Positions 1 to 6,018 of a stretch of DNA of 9,778 nucleotides are shown in pieces (positions within the stretch are counted from its first letter, which is position 1; each line of letters starts with the position of its first letter). This DNA is from Bacillota bacterium (GTDB lineage: Bacteria; Bacillota; Bacilli; Lactobacillales; Enterococcaceae): the NCBI GenBank assembly GCA_023389005.1, contig JAEWFE010000214.1, positions 1 through 9,778 of the forward strand, read 5' to 3'. A model generated the notes under the pieces. That model was not told the origin of the DNA. It ran no database searches and saw nothing but the letters and a program-made list of their open reading frames with translations. The position numbers and the translations under genes were made by a program.

Positions 1-171
1 GTAAACGTAAAACCAAGACAGTAAATCCAGAGGTTGTGTGACGAAAGAATTGCATCTTACCTTGGGAGGCCCAGATAGCATGAATTACCTCATGTGCGAA
101 AGAAGCTTATATCTGGGAGTCAGCTGATGTCGTAGTACTGATAACAGACGCGTCAGGAAGGACTGAATGTC
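1..171 (+). ncRNA. Intron RNA domains I (3' part), II and III
   Basis: This is the structured ribozyme core upstream of the maturase gene. The stretch around 49-69 matches the end of domain I in the O. iheyensis intron (a GCAT-CTTACC-GGGAGG pattern). Positions 70-77 (CCCAGATA) pair perfectly with 110-117 (TATCTGGG) and form the domain II stem. Positions 119 to about 171 (GTCAGC, then CGTAGTACTG, then CAGGAAGGACTGAA) carry the conserved domain III pattern. The comparison was made from memory, not with a covariance model, so domain borders are approximate. Confidence 0.7.
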
Positions 172-314
172 ATTATATTGCAAATCGCTCGAAGCAAAGT
201 CTGGATGGTTTGAATTCGAGGATATGCCCAGCAAATTGAAACGTATGTCAATGGAGGCAAAAAGTAGAGAGAATTATATTCAGATAGTTTTACAGAGAGA
301 TGGAGGAGCAACAA

Positions 315-1628
315 GTGGAATTAATCGAACGCATACTTGAAGATAAAAACCTTGATTCTGCAGTAGAAGCAGTTGTAAGTAATAAAGGAGCGGCAGGCGT
401 AGACAAAATGACGGTCTATGAACTTCGCAATTATTTCCAAAAGCACAAGGCAGAAATCAAAGAACAAATCAGAAACAAAAAGTATCAACCACAACCAGTC
501 CGGCGGGTATATATCCCTAAACCGAACGGAGATAAAAGGCCCCTAGGTATTCCCACTGTTGTAGACAGAGTAGTGCAACAAGCTGTTGCACAAGTACTAT
601 CTAAAGGATACGAAAGATACTTTAGTGAATATAGTTATGGTTTTAGACCAAATCGGAATGCACATATGGCTATAGAACAGACTATTCTATACCTAAACGA
701 AGGATATGAATGGGTCATTGATATAGACATTGAGAAATAGTTCGACACAGTAAATCATGATAAGCTAATATCAATCTTAAGAGAAAAGATTAATGACGCA
801 CCAACCCTTAATCTTATCAGAAAGTTTTTAAGAGCAGGGATAATGAATGATGAATTAATCTCAGAAAGTACAATGGGAGTACCGCAAGGCGGCCCCCTTT
901 CCCCAATCCTATCGAATGTCTATTTAGACAAATTAGATAAAGAACTGGAAAACAGAGGGCTAAGATTTGCGAGATACGCAGATGACTGCAATATATTCGT
1001 TAAAAGCGAAAGAGCAGCCGATAGAGTCATCAAGTCTATCACTCAATGGCTTGAAAAGAAATTAAGACTCAAAGTCAATCTAACCAAATCTAAAGTAGTC
1101 CGCCCGACAAAAAGTGAATTCTTAGGATTTTCATTTTATAAATCATCAAATAAAGCAGGATGGCGGTGTCGTCCAGCAAAGAATAGAATGAAAAGACTAA
1201 AAGAGAAAATTAAGACGGTATTATGTAGACGAAAAGCGATAGCAAGACCGCTCAAAGATACAATAACCAAATTAAACCAAATTATCATAGGTTGGATAAA
1301 CTATTACTGAATTAGTGATATGAAGAATTTTCTAAAAGAATTCGGTCCGTGGATGAGACATAAACTAAGGGTAGTTATCATGAAAATGTGGAAAAGGCCC
1401 AAGACAAAGTATAAGCGCCTGAGCCAATTGAGAAACTATCTAAAGTGTAACATATCTGATGAACAAATACGACAAGTAGTGAATAGTAGATTAGGATTAT
1501 ATAGACAATGTGGGATGAGCGTCGTCAACTTTCTTCTATCGCCAGAAGTGCTAGAGAGGAAAATAGGGAACAAACCCGCACTAATCAACCCGCTAAAGTA
1601 CTATGAGAAACAACGCTTGAGTCTATAA
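315..1628 (+). pseudogene. ltrA: Group IIC intron reverse transcriptase/maturase, two in-frame stops
   Basis: In working introns this protein binds the intron RNA, helps splicing (domain X) and copies the intron into new sites. The frame runs without a frameshift through the N-terminal RT region, the RPLGIPTVVDRVVQQA motif, motif A (VIDIDIEK), PQGGPLSP, the YADD active site (975-986, residues 221-224) and a C-terminal maturase domain; there is no HNH endonuclease. Two nonsense codons break it. TAG at 738-740 replaces an aromatic residue in the EKxFD motif. TGA at 1308-1310 replaces what is probably Arg (CGA to TGA) in the GWINYYxISDMKNF maturase motif. GTG at 315 is preferred as start: GGAGGA at 302-307 lies 7 nt upstream and the protein then begins VELIERILEDKNL like its relatives; ATG at 300 is the alternative. 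The first stop cuts off most of the catalytic domain, so an active product is unlikely. Confidence 0.9.
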
Positions 1629-1634
1629 TGATGT

Positions 1635-1704
1635 AGCGCCGTATACGAGACCCGTACGTACGGTGCAATGAGAGGGTGAGGCATAAGAACTCACCCTACT
1701 CTAT
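1635..1704 (+). ncRNA. Group II intron domains V and VI with 3' splice site
   Basis: In domain V, 1636-1643 pairs with 1659-1666 in an 8-bp stem with one G-U. A two-base CG bulge (1657-1658) and an upper stem (1644-1647 with 1653-1656) follow. A CGC at 1637-1639 is in the place of the catalytic triad, the form known from IIC introns. Domain VI is a 7-bp hairpin (GGGTGAG 1674-1680 with CTCACCC 1690-1696). A1698, seven bases from the proposed 3' end (counting the last base), could be the bulged branch-point adenosine. No defect is visible in these catalytic parts. Confidence 0.8.
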
Positions 1705-1800
1705 TAACAGGCTGATTAGTTGGCTAAATACAGCTAGGCACAAAGAGAAGATGCCGATGCGGTAAATGATTAGCCGATGCGAAAAATATATATATTTCTA
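1705..1800. other. Intron 3' exon / spacer up to the TnpB element
   Basis: This stretch of about 100 bases between the intron end and the presumed right end of the TnpB element has no credible coding region. It contains a 9-bp direct repeat GCCGATGCG (1753-1761 and 1773-1781, 20 bp apart) and a 14-bp AT palindrome (1784-1797). Read on the minus strand, the bases just below 1801 would be the guide segment of the TnpB omega-RNA if the right end is placed correctly. Confidence 0.5.
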
Positions 1801-1806
1801 ATTGAA

Positions 1807-1985
1807 TATTTATATTTCTTCTGTGGCACAACTTATATCCTAAGAATTTCGTTTTGTGCCTTGCTCATTCATCCTGTCCGATTTCGGAATCCCTACTTTC
1901 GTTTGATGTAACAGTCCAGAGCCTTAAATTCCCTAGCATCGATAGGTACATATTTAAACCATCTTTTGAGTGATTCAGTTTAAAT
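1807..1985 (-). ncRNA. Putative omega-RNA (reRNA) scaffold of TnpB
   Basis: The 180 bases downstream of the tnpB stop, up to the presumed right end, are where TnpB guide RNAs are encoded. No ORF fills the space. It has a 7-bp hairpin GGCACAA/TTGTGCC (1825-1831 with 1854-1860) close to the right end and a small stem TCCG/CGGA (1877-1880 with 1885-1888). The 5' end probably overlaps the end of tnpB. Function is inferred from position and family; the limits are approximate. Confidence 0.5.
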
Positions 1986-3131
1986 TTGATAATTTGCCAA
2001 ATTTATCGAAGCATTTAAATCTCTGTCTAGCGTAAATCCACATTCACAATGGAATACTCTATCACTTAGTTTTAAATCCTTCTTTATTTTTCCACAATGC
2101 GAACAAGTTTTTGATGAAGGATACCATCTGTCTACTTCTATAAATGATATCCCTAGTCTTTCGCATTTATATTTCATTTGTCTTTTAAATTCATAAAAGC
2201 ACTGACTAGCAATAGACTTAGCTAAATATTGGTTTTTCATCATACCTTTTACATTTAAATCTTCCATTACAATTCGATATGGTTTGGTTTTCACTATATC
2301 GCTTGTTGTTTGGTGTAAATGGTTTTTTCTAATGTCTGAAAGTCTTTTATGCAAACTTTTAATTATCTCTTTTTGTTTGCCTATATTCTTTATTTCTTTT
2401 AATGGTTTCTTATAGATAGGTTTTCTATTTTTAGTGTAACCTGCTATATTGCGTTCAATCTTTCTGCTAAGCTTTCGTTGTTCTCTTTTTAGTTTTTTCT
2501 CAAGACGTTTCACTTCTTTAGTCTTGTTAATGTTTTTGTATACTTTGCCATCGCTTGTAACAGCAAGATTCTTTACTCCTAAATCAATCCCTAAACTTTC
2601 ATCTGTTAGTTCAGCTTGCTCAAATTCTTTTTCGTAACCGACAGATAAATACCAATTTTTGCCATCAAATGATATTCTAGGGTTTGAATAATGTTCACCT
2701 TTTTTAATCTTAGGTAATGAGCCACACGTCTTAACGTTTCCTATTTTTTCTCCTTTGAAACCATCTTTTGTTCTTTTTAGACTTTCATAATTGACATAAA
2801 AACTATCCTTACATCTATGTTTGCTTTTAAATTTTGGCTTACCGCTTATTCCTTTCAACCATCTTTTTAGCGCTAAGTCTGCATCTTTTACAGCTTGTTT
2901 CATCACATTGCTTCCGACTTCTTTTAACCATGTATGCGTAGTTGGTTTTAACACATTATTAATATGCTTTCTAACTTCTGTTTCTTTGAGCGTTTTTTTA
3001 TGTTCTGCATAATATTTCTCGTTTTCAGCTAGAAAATAATTGTAAGACCATCTAGCTACACCACATGATTTTCTAAATAAGATTTCTTGCTCTTTTGTTG
3101 GTTTCAATCTTATTTTAATCGCTGTTCGCAT
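1980..3131 (-). CDS. tnpB: TnpB RNA-guided DNA endonuclease (IS605 OrfB family)
   Basis: TnpB, the ancestor of Cas12, uses an omega-RNA from the element's right end to cut DNA next to a transposon-specific motif, which helps keep the element in the genome. The 383-aa length is normal. It has an N-terminal helix-turn-helix/WED-like part (about 1-110), then a RuvC domain with Asp183 (GIDLGVKNLA), Glu290 (VMEDLNVKGM) and the C-terminal DRDLNAS motif (369-375). A zinc ribbon with Cys343, Cys346, Cys362 and Cys364 sits before the last motif. All catalytic and zinc positions are present and there is no frameshift, so the nuclease may well be active. The ATG at 3131 has a GAGGTG ribosome site (3139-3144) 7 nt upstream. 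The gene is convergent with the intron and divergent from the transporter operon. Confidence 0.92.
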   Translation of the reverse strand: MRTAIKIRLKPTKEQEILFRKSCGVARWSYNYFLAENEKYYAEHKKTLKETEVRKHINNVLKPTTHTWLKEVGSNVMKQAVKDADLALKRWLKGISGKPKFKSKHRCKDSFYVNYESLKRTKDGFKGEKIGNVKTCGSLPKIKKGEHYSNPRISFDGKNWYLSVGYEKEFEQAELTDESLGIDLGVKNLAVTSDGKVYKNINKTKEVKRLEKKLKREQRKLSRKIERNIAGYTKNRKPIYKKPLKEIKNIGKQKEIIKSLHKRLSDIRKNHLHQTTSDIVKTKPYRIVMEDLNVKGMMKNQYLAKSIASQCFYEFKRQMKYKCERLGISFIEVDRWYPSSKTCSHCGKIKKDLKLSDRVFHCECGFTLDRDLNASINLANYQI

Positions 3132-3205
3132 TATTTTTCACCTCGTCAATCAAGCACTTAGTTTTCTTGGAACGTTGACCATATAATCTATTGGCAAAAA
3201 CAGTA

Positions 3206-3224
3206 ATGATTTGTATTAAATCAT
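3206..3224. repeat. Left-end hairpin of the tnpB element
   Basis: ATGATTT (3206-3212) and AAATCAT (3218-3224) form a perfect 7-bp stem with a 5-nt loop about 75 bp upstream of the tnpB start. IS605-family left ends carry such subterminal hairpins as TnpA binding sites. The assignment rests on position and structure only. Confidence 0.35.
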
Positions 3225-3293
3225 CACCTTACATATCTATGTATATTTAAGTATATTTGTATAAATTTATCATAACTGTTTTGTTGCCTATAA

Positions 3294-3461
3294 TCAGAAA
3301 ATCAGATTTTGCTTATCCCCATCGATGCTGCGAAGTGGGGCATACACAAGTAAAAATGAACTAAGTGTGACTAACAAAAAGATAAAGGCAGCCACTTGAC
3401 TGAGACGATGGATTTTACTCATAATAATCGTATGAACTCCTATGGTAACTGTTTTCTTCAT
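3294..3461 (-). CDS. Possible small single-pass membrane protein (55 aa), or gene remnant
   Basis: A short minus-strand ORF runs from ATG at 3461 to TGA at 3294. The product has a basic N-terminus (MKKTVTIGVH), a hydrophobic helix at about residues 23-41 (VAAFIFLLVTLSSFLLVYA) and a short polar tail (PLRSIDGDK). An internal ATG at residue 14 (3422) gives a 42-aa version; AGGAG lies 14 nt before it, which is too far for a good ribosome site, and the first ATG has none. I do not recognise the family. The ORF stops close to the presumed left end of the tnpB element, so it may be the N-terminal stub of a membrane or exported protein cut by that insertion. It is divergent from the transporter operon. 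A hairpin at 3317-3340 (CCCCA/TGGGG) lies inside it. Confidence 0.35.
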   Translation of the reverse strand: MKKTVTIGVHTIIMSKIHRLSQVAAFIFLLVTLSSFLLVYAPLRSIDGDKQNLIF

Positions 3462-3516
3462 TGTCGCAAAAGCTTAGAAAAAATGCAAATGAAAAAAGAG
3501 AAATAGCACAATAAAG

Positions 3517-3538
3517 ACAATATTTGTTACAATTTTGT
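3517..3538. promoter_or_regulatory. Tandem palindromes at the operon promoter, candidate operator
   Basis: Two short palindromes stand side by side: ACAA-TAT-TTGT (3517-3527) and ACAA-TT-TTGT (3529-3538). They start 12 bp apart, about one helical turn, and overlap the -35 box. OmpR-family regulators bind tandem half-sites with this spacing, so the response regulator encoded downstream is the obvious candidate. The repeat is seen; the binding is inferred. Confidence 0.4.
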
Positions 3539-3552
3539 GAGAAGTTTATAGT
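3524..3552 (+). promoter_or_regulatory. Sigma-A promoter of the ABC transporter operon
   Basis: TTGTTA (3524-3529) and TATAGT (3547-3552) are separated by 17 bp, close to the consensus -35 and -10 boxes. Transcription should begin near 3559, leaving a leader of about 20 nt with the GAGGAG ribosome site at 3567-3572. No leader hairpin or attenuator fits in that space. Confidence 0.6.
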
Positions 3553-3580
3553 ATCTTAATTGGTGTGAGGAGCTGATGAT

Positions 3581-4240
3581 ATGATTGCTCAGATGAAAAA
3601 TGTAAGCAAAATATTGGGAAGTGGAAAAAGTAGTGTAAAAGCTCTGAATCAAGTGGATTTTGTATTGCGTGAAGGTGAATTTGTTGCAGTAGTGGGACCA
3701 TCTGGGAGTGGCAAAACTACTTTTCTGAATATTTTAGGTGGATTACTCACTCCGGATAAAGGAGAGGTGTACATCCGTCATCAAGATTTATATCAATTAT
3801 CTAGCGAAGAGCGAACAATATTTCGTCGCCGTAATGTAGGGTTTGTTTTTCAGCAATATAATCTTGTTTCCATGTTAAATGTTCGAGATAATATTTTGCT
3901 GCCTTTACAGTTGGATGGACAAACTGAAGATAAGCAATATCTAGTTCAAATACTAACTCGTTTGAAAATAGAGGATAAGCAAGAAGTATTTCCAGATGAA
4001 TTATCTGGGGGGCAAAAACAAAGGGTTGCTATAGCTAGAGCATTAATGACAAAACCAGCATTAATTTTGGCTGACGAACCAACTGGGAATTTAGATATTT
4101 CTAATAGTCTATCTGTAGTAGGGTTATTAAAAGAACTATCTAGACAATATCATCAAAGTATAGTTATGGTAACGCACAACATCGAACTTGCACAATTAGC
4201 TGATAGAATTGTGCAAGTAGAAGATGGCTATATAAAATAA
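3581..4240 (+). CDS. ABC transporter ATPase, MacB/LolD/BceA family
   Basis: This is the nucleotide-binding subunit that powers the FtsX-type permease encoded three genes downstream. At 219 aa it is the usual length for the family. All motifs are present: Walker A GPSGSGKT (39-46), Q-loop Gln91 (VFQQYN), signature LSGGQ (141-145), Walker B LILADE (161-166) followed by the PTGNLD D-loop, and the switch His199 (VMVTHN). There is no membrane segment, so it acts on the inner face of the membrane. The ATG at 3581 is 8 nt behind GAGGAG (3567-3572). It is first in the operon; 76 bp with no clear terminator or promoter separate it from the regulator gene. Relatives export or detoxify antimicrobial peptides, or relay their presence to a two-component system; the substrate cannot be read from the sequence. 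Confidence 0.93.
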   Translation: MIAQMKNVSKILGSGKSSVKALNQVDFVLREGEFVAVVGPSGSGKTTFLNILGGLLTPDKGEVYIRHQDLYQLSSEERTIFRRRNVGFVFQQYNLVSMLNVRDNILLPLQLDGQTEDKQYLVQILTRLKIEDKQEVFPDELSGGQKQRVAIARALMTKPALILADEPTGNLDISNSLSVVGLLKELSRQYHQSIVMVTHNIELAQLADRIVQVEDGYIK

Positions 4241-4316
4241 AATATAGTTTGAATCGTGGCAAAGATAATGCTACCCTTATGATAGAAAACGTTTTATATT
4301 TTTGGGAGGTTACAAC

Positions 4317-4982
4317 ATGCCATCGATTTTATTGGTAGAAGATGATTTAGCATTAAGTGAAGCTATCAAATTATTTTTAGAACAAAACAAACACACTGTT
4401 GATATTGCGAATTCTCTTATAACTGTGGAGAAAATGCTTAACAATCAAAAATATGACTTGATTATTCTTGATATTAATTTAGTTGATGGTACTAGTTGGA
4501 GTATACCTAAAAAAATTGAAAATATACCGTTTGTTTTTTTGACTGCTAGAGATGAAGAAAAAGATATATTAAAAGGATACCGTCTAGGCTGTGAGGAATA
4601 TATTGTAAAACCAATTTCTTTATTAGTACTAAATCAAAAAATACAAGCTATATTAAAGCGGAATAGTCAAGATTCAAGTTGTAAAGAATATCTTGATTTG
4701 AAATTCTATTTTAAGGAAAATCGTGTGTTTCAAGGAGATAAAGAACTAAATTTATCGAATAAAGAAAGAAAACTAATCTTTTTATTTGCTGAAAATCAAG
4801 GAAGAATATTGACAAAAGAAATGATATTGGAATCCATTTGGGGAATTGAGGGTGATTTTGTAGATGAGCATGCTGTAGTTGTCTGCTTAAATCGTTTGAA
4901 GAAAAAATTAGCACAATCAAGTAAACAAGAATATATAGAAAATGTATTTGGTATAGGATATGTTTTTGGAGCACAAAGATGA
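4317..4982 (+). CDS. OmpR/PhoB-type response regulator
   Basis: This is a DNA-binding response regulator of 221 aa. The receiver domain (about 1-115) has the acidic pocket Glu8-Asp9-Asp10, the phosphorylation site Asp52 (LILDINLVDG), Thr76 (FLTAR) and Lys98 (VKP). The C-terminal winged helix (about 125-219) ends in the usual VFGIGYVF hairpin. The start is set at ATG 4317, 7 nt after GGGAGG (4304-4309); an upstream in-frame TTG at 4302 would overlap that ribosome site and is rejected. Its last codon overlaps the kinase start (ATGA, 4979-4982), so the two are translationally coupled and certainly partners. By analogy with transporter-linked systems it should regulate this operon; the tandem palindromes at 3517-3538 are the likely target. 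No key residue is missing. Confidence 0.93.
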   Translation: MPSILLVEDDLALSEAIKLFLEQNKHTVDIANSLITVEKMLNNQKYDLIILDINLVDGTSWSIPKKIENIPFVFLTARDEEKDILKGYRLGCEEYIVKPISLLVLNQKIQAILKRNSQDSSCKEYLDLKFYFKENRVFQGDKELNLSNKERKLIFLFAENQGRILTKEMILESIWGIEGDFVDEHAVVVCLNRLKKKLAQSSKQEYIENVFGIGYVFGAQR

Positions 4983-5965
4983 AATATATAGAATATCATA
5001 AATGGATGGTTATATTATTGTCAGTTGGATTAATTATCCTCTTAGTTCGTACTCAAAACCATGCTGCGTTGCTTGTCTTTCTGCTTATTATGTTAATTGT
5101 TTATCGGATATACAGAGGGCTAATAAAAGAAACAGAAAATATTTTTCTTGAAGCAACGCAGCATATTGAGTCAATTATTTCTAGTTCAAAAATAAACCGT
5201 CTACAATTTAATACGGATGACTTAGTAGCAAAATTCTATCATCAATTAAATCGATTGGCAGAAATCAAGCAGCAGAATCTTCAGCAAGTTGAAGAGGATT
5301 ATCAAAGGTTAAGTGATTCACTTACTGAAATTGCCCATCAATTACGTACACCATTAGCGACATTAATTGCGTATACAGAGTTATTGTCTAAGGAGAGTTT
5401 GAGCATTCAAGCTAAAGAGTATTATTTGCGGATCAAGCAATCGACGGAGAAAATTACGGTGTTGGTCGAAAAATTTATTTTAGCATCAAGATTAGAACAA
5501 AGAATTATTCATATTCAAAAGCAACTGCAGCCTTTAGAGCCTACAATAGCAAAGGCAATCTTTCAAATTTATCCACAAGCGAAAGAAAAAGGGGGAGAAG
5601 TGGCCTTAGAGATAGATTCTGGACTAAAGGTAATGCATGATAGTATTTGGTTAGAAGAATGTATTTATAATTTGCTAGAGAATAGTGTGAAATATAATGA
5701 GATGGGTAGCAAAATTATTGTTCGGGTTACAGATAATGAACTATATACGCAGATTGCAGTGATTGATTCAGGAAAAGGTGTGGAGGAGTCAGCCATTACC
5801 CAAATCACACAGAGATATGTTCGAGGGGAAAATGCTGTAAATCATGAAGGATACGGTTTGGGATTGTATTTATCTAAAGAGATTATTCAACTTCATGGTG
5901 GATTTATGCGCATTAAAAATTTATCTCCAGGGTTCGAAGTGAGTCTATTCTTGCCAAAACTTTAA
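4979..5965 (+). CDS. Sensor histidine kinase with minimal extracellular loop
   Basis: This is a membrane histidine kinase of 328 aa and the partner of the preceding regulator. Two membrane helices (about 9-23 and 29-43) are joined by only some five residues (RTQNH), so there is no extracellular sensor domain. A linker helix (about 48-110) leads to the HisKA dimerisation domain with His120 (EIAHQLRTPLATL). The HATPase domain has the N-box (LLENSVKYNE, Asn235), G1 (VIDSGKG, 261-267) and G2 (GYGLGLYLSK, 291-300). GGAG (4968-4971) lies 7 nt before the ATG, which overlaps the regulator's stop. Kinases of this build (intramembrane-sensing, as in Bce-type modules) generally receive the signal from an ABC permease; here the permease gene follows 53 bp downstream. 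The signal transfer is inferred. The H-box reads HQLRTPL, different from the HELKTPI I associate with BceS-type kinases. Confidence 0.92.
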   Translation: MKYIEYHKWMVILLSVGLIILLVRTQNHAALLVFLLIMLIVYRIYRGLIKETENIFLEATQHIESIISSSKINRLQFNTDDLVAKFYHQLNRLAEIKQQNLQQVEEDYQRLSDSLTEIAHQLRTPLATLIAYTELLSKESLSIQAKEYYLRIKQSTEKITVLVEKFILASRLEQRIIHIQKQLQPLEPTIAKAIFQIYPQAKEKGGEVALEIDSGLKVMHDSIWLEECIYNLLENSVKYNEMGSKIIVRVTDNELYTQIAVIDSGKGVEESAITQITQRYVRGENAVNHEGYGLGLYLSKEIIQLHGGFMRIKNLSPGFEVSLFLPKL

Positions 5966-5993
5966 TTGTGATTACTTTGAGAGATAACACACA

Positions 5994-5999
5994 TATAAT
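5994..5999 (+). promoter_or_regulatory. Isolated TATAAT box before the permease gene
   Basis: A perfect -10 hexamer TATAAT lies in the 53-bp gap between kinase and permease, 20 bp before the permease start codon. The matching -35 position (5971-5976, ATTACT) is poor and there is no TGn extension, so a separate permease promoter is possible but weakly supported. Confidence 0.2.
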
Positions 6000-6018
6000 G
6001 AGGATTGAGGTGAGTATT

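Larger units (their letters stand above)
1..1704 (+). mobile_element. Group IIC intron, 3' part (domain I onward)
   Basis: This is a bacterial class C group II intron, a self-splicing retroelement. The window starts inside domain I, so the 5' end and the 5' exon are not visible. From the left one can follow the end of domain I, a domain II hairpin, domain III, a domain IV that carries the maturase gene, then domains V and VI. Class C is assigned because the RNA core can be aligned by eye, from memory, with the Oceanobacillus iheyensis IIC intron, and because the protein resembles the Geobacillus GsI-IIC reverse transcriptase and lacks an endonuclease domain. The 3' end is placed at 1704 because the sequence ends in CTACTCTAT directly after domain VI and group II introns end in AY. 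Class C introns usually insert behind terminator hairpins or at attC sites; the 5' exon that would show this lies outside the window. Confidence 0.85.
1801..3290 (-). mobile_element. IS200/IS605-type element carrying only tnpB
   Basis: This is a minus-strand element with one gene, tnpB, flanked by non-coding ends of the IS605 kind. No Y1 (TnpA) transposase is encoded on either side, so any movement would need TnpA in trans. The right end is proposed near 1801-1806, where the minus strand reads TTCAAT, similar to the TCAA-type cleavage motif of IS608, just beyond a terminal hairpin (1825-1860). A 7-bp hairpin at 3206-3224 (ATGATTT/AAATCAT) and short GTATATTT repeats (3241-3258) lie on the left-end side. 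Family membership is firm from the protein; both borders, the left one especially, are estimates. Confidence 0.55.

Noticed and set aside
36..40. GTGTG as the 5' end of the group II intron
   Set aside because: Only about 280 nt would remain before the ORF, too short for domains I-III of a IIC intron, and the flanking sequence aligns with the inside of domain I. The real 5' end must lie upstream of the window.
738..1310. Programmed readthrough or recoding of the TAG and TGA codons in the maturase
   Set aside because: No recoding signal is visible, and the stops fall at ordinary conserved positions, one explained by a single CGA-to-TGA transition. Simple decay is the better reading.
2449..3012. 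Plus-strand ORFs of 62 and 63 codons inside tnpB
   Set aside because: They are antisense to a conserved gene, lack homology and good ribosome sites, and are low-complexity translations of the complementary strand.
3317..3340. CCCCA/TGGGG hairpin as a terminator or attachment site
   Set aside because: The stem is short, has no T-run on either strand, and lies within the small minus-strand ORF.
4302..4316. TTG at 4302 as start of the response regulator
   Set aside because: It overlaps the GGGAGG ribosome site that serves ATG 4317, and receiver domains begin right at the MPSILLVEDD segment.
4711..4999. Two minus-strand ORFs across the regulator/kinase junction
   Set aside because: They are antisense shadows of the response regulator and the start of the kinase, both of which have all family motifs.
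5968..6018. GTG 5968 or ATG 5998 as permease start
   Set aside because: Neither has a ribosome site, while ATG 6019 follows GAGGTGA and gives the typical short cytoplasmic N-terminus.
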